From NCBI GenBank assembly GCA_910578755.1, contig CAJTSZ010000001.1, positions 1-64,000 of the forward strand: a stretch of 64,000 bases of DNA. The letters are read 5' to 3'. Each line of letters begins with the position of its first letter. The stretch's first letter is position 1. The position numbers were made by a program, and so were the translations under genes. The notes under the pieces were generated by a model. The model was not told where the DNA came from. It saw nothing but the letters and a program-made list of their open reading frames with translations, and did not search any database. Of this stretch, positions 8,661-16,519 are shown piece by piece. Source of the stretch: an uncultured Oscillospiraceae bacterium. GTDB lineage: Bacteria; Bacillota; Clostridia; Oscillospirales; Ruminococcaceae.

Positions 8661-9371
8661 ATGAAAAAACAACTGATTCTATTTTTGACACTGGGTTTTC
8701 TTTTGACGCTTGCCGCCTGCGGAACATCTGGCCCAAACTCTGATTCAGACAACCCAATTTCTATTGCTGATTCTGTGACAGATGTTGAGATTACGCATAT
8801 AATCAGCGGCACTGAGTCGCTATGGACAGCAAATAGTGATGAATTGGAATCTTTGAAGAACTGGGTTTTAGGGTTGAATTACAGGCCGGTTTCCTTTGAA
8901 GCAGGGAACTCCCCCGGCGACGAGATCGGCGGAGAAGCATATAGTTTTAATATGACGGGCACAGACCATCCGAGCTTTTCTTACGTCGTTAACAGGCCGG
9001 ACAGATGCTATCTTTTGATGGATGGAACGTGGTATTCGGTTTCCAATCCATCTGATCCGCCTGTAACAGAACCTCAATGGGAGGAACTGACCCTTGAAAA
9101 AGTCAAAGAACTGGCGAAAAAAGGGGACACCCTGTCTTGGAGCGATTTTGAACTATATCGTCATACAGACATCGGTTCGGGGCTATATATCTATTTCTAC
9201 GAAATAGACGAAAATTATTGTCTTGTGATTGGTGGCGGAGATACACAAACTGCTCCTCTGTATGTGCGGTTGGTTTTAAAACCATATGATCATGAGTTTT
9301 TAGACGATAAACCATATATCGACATACGAACCGAAAATGTGGATGATTTTATAAATAGCCAAAATAATTAA
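8661..9371 (+). CDS. Predicted lipoprotein of unknown function
   Basis: A 236-residue protein with a clear lipoprotein signal: Lys-Lys, a hydrophobic core, and lipobox LAAC with Cys at about residue 20, so it should be anchored on the outer face of the membrane. The remainder is acidic with no motif I recognise. ATG with TATGGAGG upstream. The gene is visibly richer in A and T than its neighbours and lies next to a gene remnant, which suggests a recently acquired or rearranged patch. Confidence 0.75.
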   Translation: MKKQLILFLTLGFLLTLAACGTSGPNSDSDNPISIADSVTDVEITHIISGTESLWTANSDELESLKNWVLGLNYRPVSFEAGNSPGDEIGGEAYSFNMTGTDHPSFSYVVNRPDRCYLLMDGTWYSVSNPSDPPVTEPQWEELTLEKVKELAKKGDTLSWSDFELYRHTDIGSGLYIYFYEIDENYCLVIGGGDTQTAPLYVRLVLKPYDHEFLDDKPYIDIRTENVDDFINSQNN

Positions 9372-9654
9372 GTTTCGATTTATCAGGCAGTTATCCGTTG
9401 TAAGCGATTGCCCGTATAGTAATTTTGACGAAAAACTAAGAAACCAGGCTTTCATCAACACGAAAGGTAAAAGGGAGGATTTTTACGATCAGCTGAACAA
9501 GGAGATCGGCGTTGCCTGCTACCAGGAGTTTGGCTCCTATCATTTAAAGAATATCCAAAACCGAAGAACCCTAATTGGAAAACGGTTTTACGCCGTGCCT
9601 TGTGTGGAGGATGGGGAGGAATATTATAACATGCGCGTAAGCGAAATGGTGTAA
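9372..9654 (+). pseudogene. C-terminal remnant of an unknown gene
   Basis: An open frame of about 94 codons beginning at the lipoprotein stop, with normal codon usage and ending at TAA 9652-9654, but with no start codon or ribosome site until near its end. The product would contain FYDQLNKEIGVACYQEFGSY and end in YYNMRVSEMV. It looks like the 3' part of a truncated gene. I do not recognise the family. Confidence 0.5.
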
Positions 9655-9707
9655 TTGCCCAACAAGGGCGGTTGCAGCAGCTGTATTTGCCTTGGGGGCA
9701 TTAGGAA

Positions 9708-9749
9708 TACAATAACCGCTTTGTGGTTATTGTAATATGGTGCTGTAAT
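9708..9749 (+). promoter_or_regulatory. Promoter with overlapping palindrome upstream of the AGCS gene
   Basis: TTGTGG (9721-9726), 17 bases, TGTAAT (9744-9749). The -35 overlaps a palindrome with 10-base arms TACAATAACC (9708-9717) and GGTTATTGTA (9725-9734). A near copy of this palindrome occurs at 46608-46634. Confidence 0.5.
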
Positions 9750-9785
9750 AACCTCCTTGTTTTTTTCCTTCTGCCGCAGCCAAAG

Positions 9786-9826
9786 GCGGGAGGGTTGGTT
9801 TTATCAACCCTCCCGCTTCTTTTTTT
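9786..9826 (+). terminator. Intrinsic terminator inside the AGCS leader
   Basis: A perfect 12-base stem GCGGGAGGGTTG/CAACCCTCCCGC, a 7-base loop, then TTCTTTTTTT. It lies between the proposed promoter at 9721-9749 and the ATG at 9888, so it could attenuate this gene; otherwise it ends upstream transcription. Confidence 0.85.
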
Positions 9827-9887
9827 ACCCCAACTGCCATATTCTGTTACAAGAAATATGCCTTTGGGGCAGGAAAAGAGGGAGAGT

Positions 9888-11255
9888 ATGGAGTGGATTT
9901 GCACCGTTTTGGAACAAGCCGGCAGCCTTTTTTGGGGGAGGGGCACCATTGCCCTGGTGCTTGCCGCCGGGGTCTACTTCACTTTTGGCACCGGCCTTTT
10001 TCCCCTGCGCCGGTGGCGGCTGGTACTGAGGCAAACGGCAGGCAGCTTGTTTGGAGCCAAAACAGGGGAGGTGTCCCCCTTTCAGGCCATGTCTGCCGCA
10101 TTGGGCGGCACCATGGGGGTGGGGAATATCCTTGGCGTGGCTGCCGCCCTCCGTTTAGGCGGCCCCGGCGCCGTTTTTTGGATTTGGGTGGGCGCCCTGG
10201 CCGGCATGATGACTAAATTTGCCGAAGTTACTTTGGCGGTAAAGTACCAAAGCAAAACAAAACAGGGCCGTTTTGGCGGGCCTATGTACTATATGGAGCA
10301 GGGGCTGGGCCTGCCCCTTTTAGGGGCAATATTTGCCCTGGCCTGCACAGCCGGTGCCTTTGGCACAGGGGGAATGACACAAAGCAACGCCATGGCCCTT
10401 TCCCTGTGGGACAGCTTTCACATTCCATTGTGGCTTACAGGGCTAACCACCGCCCTGCTCACACTGGCTATTGCAAAGGGCGGTGCGAAAAGGATACTCC
10501 GCCTTTCCTCCCTGGTGGTGCCCTTTATGGCTGCCTGTTACCTGGCAGGGGCAGGGGCGGTGCTGTTTTGCCACCGGCAAAACCTGCTGCCCAGTATTGC
10601 CCTTATTTTCCAGGATGCCTTTTCCCCTTTGGCCATGGGGGGCGGGGCAGTAGGATTTCTTTCCTCCCAGGGGGCGGCGGTGGGAATTTCTAAAGGTATT
10701 TTTACCCACGAGGCCGGCCTTGGCAGCGCCCCCATTGCTCACGCCTGTGCCCCGGCCCAATACCCGGCCCAGCAAGGGCTGTGGGGTATTTTTGAAGTTT
10801 TTTTGGATACTGTTGTTGTCTGCACTATTACGGCCCTAGTTATCCTTACCACTGGGGCCCACACCATGCCAGTGGCCGCCCACCAAATGACAGCCGCCGC
10901 CTTTTCCACGGTGTTTGGGGTGTGGGGGCCACGTTTTTTGGCCTGTTCCATTGTGTTTTTTGCTATTGCCGCAATTTTTTCCTGGTGTATGTACGGCCAG
11001 CAGGCCCTAAAGTACCTGCGCCCTGGCAAAAAAGGGCCTCAGAGGGCATTTACCGCCTTATTTTCCCTGGGGGTATTTTTAGGCTGCGTGTGGCCGGCGC
11101 GGGCTGCCTGGGCTGCTGCGGACTTGCTTAACGGCCTTATGCTTCTGCCCAATATTTTCGCACTGTTCCTTCTTTCCCCACAGGTTTTCCGGGAAACCCG
11201 GCGGCTGGAGGCCGCCTTCCCCTCTGCTTCTAAAAAGAATACCGCCAGGGAGTAG
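9888..11255 (+). CDS. Sodium:alanine (AGCS family) symporter
   Basis: A 455-residue integral membrane protein importing alanine or glycine with sodium. The family signatures are visible: the GGTMGVGNILGVA region near residues 75-90 and FGGPMYYMEQGL near 125-136. There are about ten to eleven transmembrane segments. The start is the ATG preceded by AAAGAGGGAGAG; the longer frame to 9723 runs through a terminator hairpin and was rejected. Length fits the family (about 450-480). The terminator between promoter and gene suggests control by attenuation. Confidence 0.9.
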   Translation: MEWICTVLEQAGSLFWGRGTIALVLAAGVYFTFGTGLFPLRRWRLVLRQTAGSLFGAKTGEVSPFQAMSAALGGTMGVGNILGVAAALRLGGPGAVFWIWVGALAGMMTKFAEVTLAVKYQSKTKQGRFGGPMYYMEQGLGLPLLGAIFALACTAGAFGTGGMTQSNAMALSLWDSFHIPLWLTGLTTALLTLAIAKGGAKRILRLSSLVVPFMAACYLAGAGAVLFCHRQNLLPSIALIFQDAFSPLAMGGGAVGFLSSQGAAVGISKGIFTHEAGLGSAPIAHACAPAQYPAQQGLWGIFEVFLDTVVVCTITALVILTTGAHTMPVAAHQMTAAAFSTVFGVWGPRFLACSIVFFAIAAIFSWCMYGQQALKYLRPGKKGPQRAFTALFSLGVFLGCVWPARAAWAAADLLNGLMLLPNIFALFLLSPQVFRETRRLEAAFPSASKKNTARE

Positions 11256-11275
11256 AAAAACTGCCTGCCTTGTGC

Positions 11276-11351
11276 TACAATACCCTCAGTATGTAATGGG
11301 GAAGCTGGAAATGTGATGTGGAAGTGCTTTTCCATGGGAAAAAGCACTTCC
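11276..11351 (+). promoter_or_regulatory. Extended -10 box and leader hairpin before the pseudouridine synthase gene
   Basis: TGCTACAAT (the TACAAT is 11276-11281) is an extended -10 without a clear -35. About 45 bases downstream, 11320-11351 forms a near-perfect 14-bp stem GGAAGTGCTTTTCC with a 3-base loop and no T-run. The leader would be about 240 bases. Confidence 0.35.
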
Positions 11352-11525
11352 GCTGTAGGCAAGGGCTTCCCTGGGGGGGTAGGCAGGGCCTGCCTGCACC
11401 CTGCAAAACAGTTGGACAAGCTGCGGCCCAAAGGAGGGAAAGGGTCCATCTGTTTTAAAAATTATGAACACCTTTAAAGGTTTTTGAAGGCGGGGAAGCA
11501 GCCCCGGGAAAGGCGGAGAGGAAAG

Positions 11526-12305
11526 TTGAACAAACAAAGGCTGGATAAGACCATTTGCTCCCAGGGGATGCTGAGCCGCAAGGAGGCAAAGGAGCTGATA
11601 CGCCGGGGGCAGGTCACTGTAAACGGCCGGGTAGAAAAGCAGGCGGACGCCGCCGTGGATTGGGACCAGGATATTGTTGCCCTTTCCGGCGCGCCCCTTT
11701 CCTTGCAGCAGCACGTTTACCTTATGCTGAATAAACCCGCCGGGGTGGTAAGCGCTACGGAGGACGCCGCCCAAACCACGGTAGTGGATTTGGTTCCCCC
11801 ACAGCTGCGGCGCAAGGGATTGTTCCCAGCCGGCCGGCTGGATAAGGATACCACAGGCCTTGTAATCCTCACAGACGACGGGGAGTTTGCCCACAACATT
11901 CTTTCCCCCAAAAAACACGTGCAAAAGGAGTACCTTGCCCAGGTTGACGGTAAAATTACCCTGGAAATAATAGAGGCCTTTCGCGCCGGGGTCAATGTAA
12001 ACAACGAATACACAACCCTGCCTTCCCGGCTTACTGTGGAACAGTCCCTGCCCCAGGGGGATATTGGCCGGGTGGTGCTGCGGGAGGGGATGTACCACCA
12101 AATTAAACGGATGTTTCGTTCCTTTGGCCTTACTGTGACCCAGCTGCACCGTGTGAGCATAGGAAACCTGCTTTTAGATGAAGCCCTGCTGCCCGGCCAG
12201 TGCCGTCCCCTTACTCCCCAGGAGCTGGAGATGGTGCAGCAAAGGGAGGAAATTTCCTTTTCACAAGGCGCCATTTCACCTTGTGAAAGGCATTTCACTT
12301 TGTGA
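11526..12305 (+). CDS. RsuA/RluB-type rRNA pseudouridine synthase
   Basis: A 259-residue enzyme converting a specific rRNA uridine to pseudouridine. Order: an N-terminal S4 RNA-binding domain (LDKTICSQGMLSRKEAKELI, residues 5-24), then the catalytic domain with GRLDKDTTGLVILTDDG, where the Asp of GRLD is the nucleophile, and a YHQIKRMF motif near the end. TTG start at 11526 chosen for the GGAGAGGA site; another TTG at 11484 would add 14 basic residues. Whether the target is 16S (RsuA) or 23S (RluB) cannot be told. The 3' end overlaps the inverted repeats in front of lrgA. Confidence 0.88.
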   Translation: MNKQRLDKTICSQGMLSRKEAKELIRRGQVTVNGRVEKQADAAVDWDQDIVALSGAPLSLQQHVYLMLNKPAGVVSATEDAAQTTVVDLVPPQLRRKGLFPAGRLDKDTTGLVILTDDGEFAHNILSPKKHVQKEYLAQVDGKITLEIIEAFRAGVNVNNEYTTLPSRLTVEQSLPQGDIGRVVLREGMYHQIKRMFRSFGLTVTQLHRVSIGNLLLDEALLPGQCRPLTPQELEMVQQREEISFSQGAISPCERHFTL

Positions 12306-12309
12306 AATG
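12261..12309. promoter_or_regulatory. Twin palindromes TTTCAC-N3-GTGAAA before lrgAB
   Basis: Two 15-bp palindromes, TTTCACCTTGTGAAA (12274-12288) and TTTCACTTTGTGAAA (12293-12307), have centres 19 bp apart. A further TTTTCACAAGG just upstream can pair with the first right arm. They overlap the end of the pseudouridine synthase gene and lie about 20 bp before lrgA. The arrangement fits a dimeric repressor with two sites, or alternating RNA hairpins. Confidence 0.55.
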
Positions 12310-12328
12310 GGGAAAGGAGTAAAAAAAG

Positions 12329-12721
12329 ATGGAAGTTTTAAAACAACTGGCAATTATTTTAGGTATCACCCTTTTGGGGGAGGCCATAGCGGCAGTGCTG
12401 CCCTTTGCCTTTCCCGCCAGTGTGATTGCCATGGTGTTATTGTTTATCCTGCTGCTTACTGGGGCAATCCAGGTAAAAACCATAGAGGAAACAGGGGACT
12501 TTTTCCTAAAAAACATGAGCCTTTTTTTCCTCCCCGCCGCTGTGGGCATTTTAGAGCACGCCGCCCTGCTTAGCAAAACACTGGTCCCTTTTTTATTGGT
12601 GTGTGTTATTACTTTGGTCCTCACCTTTGGGGCCACTGCCTGGACTGTTTTGGCAGTGCGCCGGGTACAGGCCCGAATCCTTCAAAAAAAGCAGGGGGGA
12701 GGCAGCGCCCATGTGGAATGA
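12329..12721 (+). CDS. lrgA: LrgA/CidA-family membrane protein
   Basis: A 130-residue holin-like membrane protein of the CidA/LrgA family with four hydrophobic segments. The conserved GEAIAAVLPFAFPASVIAMVL region and FFLPAAVGI lie at about 17-37 and 67-75. In Bacillus and Staphylococcus, LrgAB affects pyruvate uptake and murein hydrolase activity; which applies here is unknown. It overlaps lrgB by 11 bases, so the two are translationally coupled. GGAAAGGAG ribosome site. Twin palindromes just upstream suggest a dedicated regulator, but no LytSR genes lie nearby. Confidence 0.88.
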   Translation: MEVLKQLAIILGITLLGEAIAAVLPFAFPASVIAMVLLFILLLTGAIQVKTIEETGDFFLKNMSLFFLPAAVGILEHAALLSKTLVPFLLVCVITLVLTFGATAWTVLAVRRVQARILQKKQGGGSAHVE

Positions 12722-13397
12722 TCTAACTTCTCTGCCCTTATTTGGCGTTATTTTGTGCCTGGGAACTTATCTGCTGGGCCATTGGGTGAGCCGGAAAGTA
12801 AAAAGCCCCCTGGCAAACCCTTTGGTTATTGCCGTGGCGCTGACCATTGCTGTTTTACAGCTGTTTCACATCCCATTGGAAAGTTTTAAAAATGGGGGAG
12901 ATTTTATTGCCATGTTCCTGCCGCCGGCCACAGCCGCTTTGGCCCTCTCCATTTACCGCCAGTACCCGGTGCTTAAAGCAAACCTTTGGCCGGTGCTTTT
13001 AGGCTCCGCTGTTGGTTCCGCCGTTTCCATGGGCAGTGTGGTGGCCCTGTGCCGCTTGTTCCGCATAGAGGAACAAATCACCGCCTCCCTTTTGGCAAAG
13101 TCTGTTACAACGGCCATTGCCATTGAAATTACCCGCCAGCAGGGGGGCATTGTGCCGGTTACCGTGGCAGCGGTAGTATTCACCGGCATTTTGGGCGCGG
13201 TGTTTGCCCCAGCGCTTATTAAACTGTTCCGCGTAAAGGACCCGGTTGCCGCCGGGTTGGCCATTGGCACCGCAAGCCACGCTTTGGGCACCACAAAGGC
13301 CCTGGAACTGGGGGAAGTGGAGGGCGCCATGAGCAGCATTGCCATTGGTATTGCCGGTATTATGACAGTGGTTTTTGCCATGGCGGTTTCCCATTAA
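12711..13397 (+). CDS. lrgB: LrgB-family membrane protein
   Basis: A 228-residue polytopic protein of the LrgB/CidB family, the partner of LrgA. Visible signatures are NPLVIAVAL near residue 36, FLPPATAALALSIYRQYP near 70-87, and the C-terminal GTASHALGTTKALELGEVEGAMSSIAIGI motif region near 183-211. The start is the ATG after GGGGGAGG, inside the last codons of lrgA. The DNA glycosylase gene follows after 13 bases and is probably co-transcribed. Confidence 0.9.
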   Translation: MWNDLTSLPLFGVILCLGTYLLGHWVSRKVKSPLANPLVIAVALTIAVLQLFHIPLESFKNGGDFIAMFLPPATAALALSIYRQYPVLKANLWPVLLGSAVGSAVSMGSVVALCRLFRIEEQITASLLAKSVTTAIAIEITRQQGGIVPVTVAAVVFTGILGAVFAPALIKLFRVKDPVAAGLAIGTASHALGTTKALELGEVEGAMSSIAIGIAGIMTVVFAMAVSH

Positions 13398-13410
13398 AAG
13401 GAGGTTTTTT

Positions 13411-14001
13411 GTGGAATACGTTAAGCTTCCAAAAGAATTTTACCTTGCAGATACCCTCACTGTTGCCCGCCGCCTGTTGGGCTTCTACCTGGTGTGCCGC
13501 AGCCCACAGGGCGTTACCGCTTGCCGCATTACCGAAACGGAGGCTTACTGCGGCCCGGAGGACAAGGCCTGCCATGCCTATAAAAGAAAGGCCCCAAACG
13601 GCCGCACCAACGTAATGTACCAGGAGGGGGGCTGCGCCTATGTTTACCTTATTTATGGGATGTACAACTGCTTCAATGTGGTTACCCGGCCCGCGGGCCA
13701 GCCGGAGGCTGTGCTGGTGCGGGCGGGAGAGCCGATGGAGGGCCTGGAGCTTATGCGACAGCGGCGGAAAAGCCCCAAGGGAAGGATTCCTAAGGATAAG
13801 GATTTGCTTTCCGGCCCGGGCAAGCTGTGCCGCGCCATGGATATTACCCGGGAGCTGTACGGCCAGCCCCTGTGGGGGGATGTTTTATTTTTGGCCCAAG
13901 GGAAGCCTGTAGGGGAGGAGCAGGTGGCAGTTACCCCCCGCATCAACATTGATTATGCCGGGGAGGATGCAAAGCTGCCCTACCGCTTTGTGATGAAATA
14001 A
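13411..14001 (+). CDS. 3-methyladenine DNA glycosylase (AAG/MPG type)
   Basis: A 196-residue base-excision repair enzyme removing alkylated purines. Seen in order: the LLGFYLVCR core, ITETEAYCGPEDKACHAY (Glu of the TEAY motif activates water), RTNVMYQEGGCAYVYLIYGM, the hallmark Tyr-rich YVYLIYGMYNCFNVV, and LLSGPGKLCRAMDI. The GTG at 13411 has AAGGAGG 7 bases upstream and gives the family N-terminus; the longer frame overlaps lrgB. It ends the lrgAB transcript and is followed by a hairpin. Confidence 0.92.
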   Translation: MEYVKLPKEFYLADTLTVARRLLGFYLVCRSPQGVTACRITETEAYCGPEDKACHAYKRKAPNGRTNVMYQEGGCAYVYLIYGMYNCFNVVTRPAGQPEAVLVRAGEPMEGLELMRQRRKSPKGRIPKDKDLLSGPGKLCRAMDITRELYGQPLWGDVLFLAQGKPVGEEQVAVTPRINIDYAGEDAKLPYRFVMK

Positions 14002-14003
14002 GC

Positions 14004-14041
14004 CTATTGGGGCTTTCAGCCCCACGCCCTGGCCCCAATAG
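14004..14041 (+). terminator. Hairpin after the glycosylase gene
   Basis: Ten-base arms CTATTGGGGC and GCCCCAATAG, with an alternative inner hairpin GGGGC-TTTCA-GCCCC. No long T-run follows. The right arm is shared with a dispersed element seen at 16434 and 48624. Confidence 0.5.
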
Positions 14042-14095
14042 CAAAAACTTGGAAGCGTTCAATTATGCTTTATGGTATATTGGAGGGTGTGTATT

Positions 14096-14389
14096 GTGAC
14101 TACAATGGACAGCTTGGAACAGATTGCCCGCAAACTATCCTTAGAAATAGGAATACCAAACGATGAACTAATGGAGGATATCTCCTCCATTGTTTACTGT
14201 GTGGATGTGTTTGAATGTGATGGGGATACTTCCATAATTGAACGCCACATTGATATAGAATACTCCTTTGGCGAATATTACGAGGTACCGGGAGGGAGCG
14301 AGCTGTTTCAATTTATCTGTTCCCTATATGGGCTGCCGTTATTGCAGGAGGAGAAAGAAATTACTATTTATCAAAAAGATGAGGAATAA
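14096..14389 (+). CDS. Hypothetical protein
   Basis: A 97-residue acidic soluble protein, unrecognised. The GTG at 14096 has a GGAGGG site 8 bases upstream; an in-frame upstream start has none. It is A/T-richer than the neighbouring enzymes. It has no cysteine motif or membrane segment. Size and composition would suit a small immunity or regulatory protein, but nothing in the sequence shows this. Confidence 0.55.
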   Translation: MTTMDSLEQIARKLSLEIGIPNDELMEDISSIVYCVDVFECDGDTSIIERHIDIEYSFGEYYEVPGGSELFQFICSLYGLPLLQEEKEITIYQKDEE

Positions 14390-14452
14390 TACAGTTTGTA
14401 TTTTGCCGGGCCGCTGGCCTAAAAGGCATTTACTTCCCCAAAATAGAAAAAC

Positions 14453-14488
14453 AAAAAACAGGGAGGAATTTCTCCTCCCTGTTTTTTG
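14453..14488. terminator. Bidirectional terminator
   Basis: A long perfect stem AAAAAACAGGGAGGA with its complement and a short loop, T-rich on both sides. It is immediately after the minus-strand CofE-like gene and downstream of the small plus-strand gene. Confidence 0.85.
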
Positions 14489-15682
14489 TTATTTTACATA
14501 GTTATCAAAGTAGCCTTGGATTAAAATAATGGGGGTACCCTTGTCGCCGCTGCCGGAAGTTAAATCTGCCAGGGAGCCAATCAGATCGGTCAAACGCCGG
14601 GGAGTGGTTCCTTGGGAGGCCATCTGGCCCTTTAAATCCCCTTCCTTGTTGGCAATCCGCTGGGAAATAGCTTCCTTCAGCGCTTCGCCGCTTAAATCGG
14701 CAAAGTCATTGTCGGCAAGGTATTTTAATTTTAATTCGTTAGGCTGGCCCTCCAAACCGGCGGTGTAGGCAGGGGAAACTACCGGGTCGGCCAGTTCCCA
14801 AATCTTGCCTACCGGGTCCTTAAAGGCGCCGTCGCCATAAACCATAACTTCAATGTGCTTGCCGGTTTTTTCTAAGAATTTTTGGCTGACGGTTTCCACA
14901 AAGGCGCGGCAGTCCCGTGGGAACAATTTTACAGTGGTTTCCGTCGCTTTGTTGGAGCCCAAAAGGCCATATTCCTCGTTGCAGCCGCAGCCGTTTACAG
15001 GCGCGTTTAAAATATCGTCCAAGCCGCACAATTTTTCTGCCCCGGCAGTAGCAAGGCGCCGTTTGGTGCGGTGGCGTGTGTGAATATCGCAGGCCAGCAC
15101 GTTTTTGGTGTAATTTAAAATAACCCGTGGGTCGTTGGCCAAAACAATTTCACATTCCGCGCCGTTTTCCTCAATTAACTGGCGGTAAAATTCAATGTAA
15201 TCTACACCGGTAAAAGGGTGGGCCACCTTGCCAAACAGCTCCCGGTACCGGGCCTCGGTGAGTATGTCGCTGTAGGGGTTTACCCCTTTTTCATCCAGTA
15301 AATCTTCGTCAATTAAATGGTTGCCTACTTCGTCGGCAGGGTAGCTCAGCTGCAAAACGATTTTTTTTGCGCCCCGGGCAATGCCCTTCAGGCAAACAGA
15401 AAAGCGGTTGCGGCTTAAAATAGGGAACACAACGCCAATGGTTTCCCCGCCCAGCTTTGCCCGCACGTCGGCAGCAATGTCATCAATTCCGGCATAGTTG
15501 CCCTGGGCACGGGCCACAACGGCCTCGGTCACAGCAACAACGTCCTTGTCGTGGAAAGCAAAGCCTTCGCTGGCGCCAGCGGCCAAAACCGAATCCACAA
15601 CAATTTGGGCTAAGTTATCCCCTTGGCGGATAATAGGCGCGCGTACCCCGCGGGAAACGGTACCAACCAGTCTTTCTGTCAT
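14489..15682 (-). CDS. CofE-like protein (F420-0:L-glutamate ligase family)
   Basis: A 397-residue protein resembling the bacterial branch of the coenzyme F420-0 gamma-glutamyl ligase family (PF01996), which forms an amide between a glutamate and a phosphate-activated acceptor. The N-terminal TERLVGTVSRGVRAPIIRQGD, DKDVVAVTEAVVARAQG and DIHTRHRTKRRLAT are the parts I used. No other F420 gene is present here, and most Clostridia lack F420, so the real substrate is uncertain. The ATG at 15682 was chosen; a GTG at 15691 has better spacing to AAAGGA. A 19-bp inverted repeat overlaps its promoter. Confidence 0.75.
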   Translation of the reverse strand: MTERLVGTVSRGVRAPIIRQGDNLAQIVVDSVLAAGASEGFAFHDKDVVAVTEAVVARAQGNYAGIDDIAADVRAKLGGETIGVVFPILSRNRFSVCLKGIARGAKKIVLQLSYPADEVGNHLIDEDLLDEKGVNPYSDILTEARYRELFGKVAHPFTGVDYIEFYRQLIEENGAECEIVLANDPRVILNYTKNVLACDIHTRHRTKRRLATAGAEKLCGLDDILNAPVNGCGCNEEYGLLGSNKATETTVKLFPRDCRAFVETVSQKFLEKTGKHIEVMVYGDGAFKDPVGKIWELADPVVSPAYTAGLEGQPNELKLKYLADNDFADLSGEALKEAISQRIANKEGDLKGQMASQGTTPRRLTDLIGSLADLTSGSGDKGTPIILIQGYFDNYVK

Positions 15683-15766
15683 AAAAATCACCATATCCTT
15701 TCTGGATAAGAAATTACAAATTTGTAAGGACCAAATACTGTAGCCTTGCAAGCAGTCCTTATTTTT

Positions 15767-15834
15767 ATTATAATGGTTCTTGCAGTATAAGTAAAATAAA
15801 TATATTCAATACAACATATTTATTTTACTTATAC
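15767..15834 (-). promoter_or_regulatory. Promoter overlapped by a perfect 19-bp inverted repeat
   Basis: On the minus strand TTTACT (15790-15795), 17 bases, TATAAT (15767-15772). The -35 lies inside a perfect inverted repeat with 19-base arms, GTATAAGTAAAATAAATAT at 15785-15803 and its complement at 15816-15834, with a 12-base spacer. A repressor bound there would block the promoter of the CofE-like gene. Confidence 0.7.
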
Positions 15835-16199
15835 CTGTACCTGCTGTGATGAGGGCCCCTTCCACGGGACCGGAGGGAAAGGCCCCGTGCCGTTCAGCGG
15901 AACACCGCCGTTATTCCGACGGTTACAAGCTTGCCATAGGAAAACTTGCAAAGACTACAGCAGTGGCAGAAGTTATCGTAAGTTCGCTTTGCGAACTTGT
16001 GGCGCCACGCTGTGGGGCTGGTCTGCCCAAAGGTGGAGGCAGCATTCCCGCTGTGAGTACTTGTAACTTGTATGCTCTAACGGTTAGAGCCCAAAAGTTT
16101 GGTAATGCCCCGCGGAGGGGGGCTACTAAGCGGGCAGTTCCCCTTTTCCTTTTGGGGAACCAACCGTTGTGCAGTACAGCGAACTTATAATGTGGCCAT
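15835..16199. other. Gene-free stretch with a small palindrome
   Basis: No convincing gene. It contains the perfect palindrome AAGTTCGC-TTT-GCGAACTT at 15980-15998. The open frames crossing it have no ribosome sites. Confidence 0.5.
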
Positions 16200-16240
16200 G
16201 TTCCCATGCTTTGCATGGGAACGGCCTATTCTATTATAAT
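16200..16240 (+). promoter_or_regulatory. LysR-gene promoter with overlapping palindrome
   Basis: TTGCAT (16211-16216), 18 bases, perfect TATAAT (16235-16240). The -35 lies in the palindrome GTTCCCATGC-TTT-GCATGGGAAC (16200-16222), a possible operator. The leader to the TTG start is about 270 bases. Confidence 0.65.
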
Positions 16241-16337
16241 GGAGCGTCGTACAAACACCGGTTGCCGCTTTTCGTTGAGTGGTACTGTCAAATAAGCAGG
16301 GGCTTGGGGGCGGCAACCACCAACGTTTTTCTTCCCC

Positions 16338-16476
16338 TATTCTTTTGATGCCAAAAGAATAGGGCGCAGGTTTGGGCTGCGTAAGCCCGCCAGCACAGGA
16401 TTGGAAGTACCTGAACACTTCTAAAAGAATGAGCCCCAATAGCACATAGGCTTGGAAGTGGCCGCATACTTCCAAA
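16338..16476 (+). repeat. Leader hairpins and imperfect direct repeat before the LysR gene
   Basis: Two imperfect copies (about 36 bases each) start near 16392 and 16441: AGCACA, TTGGAAGT, an 8-9 base loop, ACTTC(C)-AAAA, each able to fold on its own. A separate 10-bp inverted repeat CTATTCTTTT/AAAAGAATAG lies at about 16338-16363. The second copy begins with CCCCAATAG, as does an element near 48624. Confidence 0.6.
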
Positions 16477-16519
16477 AAGGGGCCCGAGGACCCCCCAATC
16501 CCCAAAAGGAGGAGCTGTT

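Noticed and set aside
15846..16216. 114- and 97-codon frames on opposite strands
   Set aside because: They mirror each other across palindromic, GC-rich DNA and lack ribosome sites.
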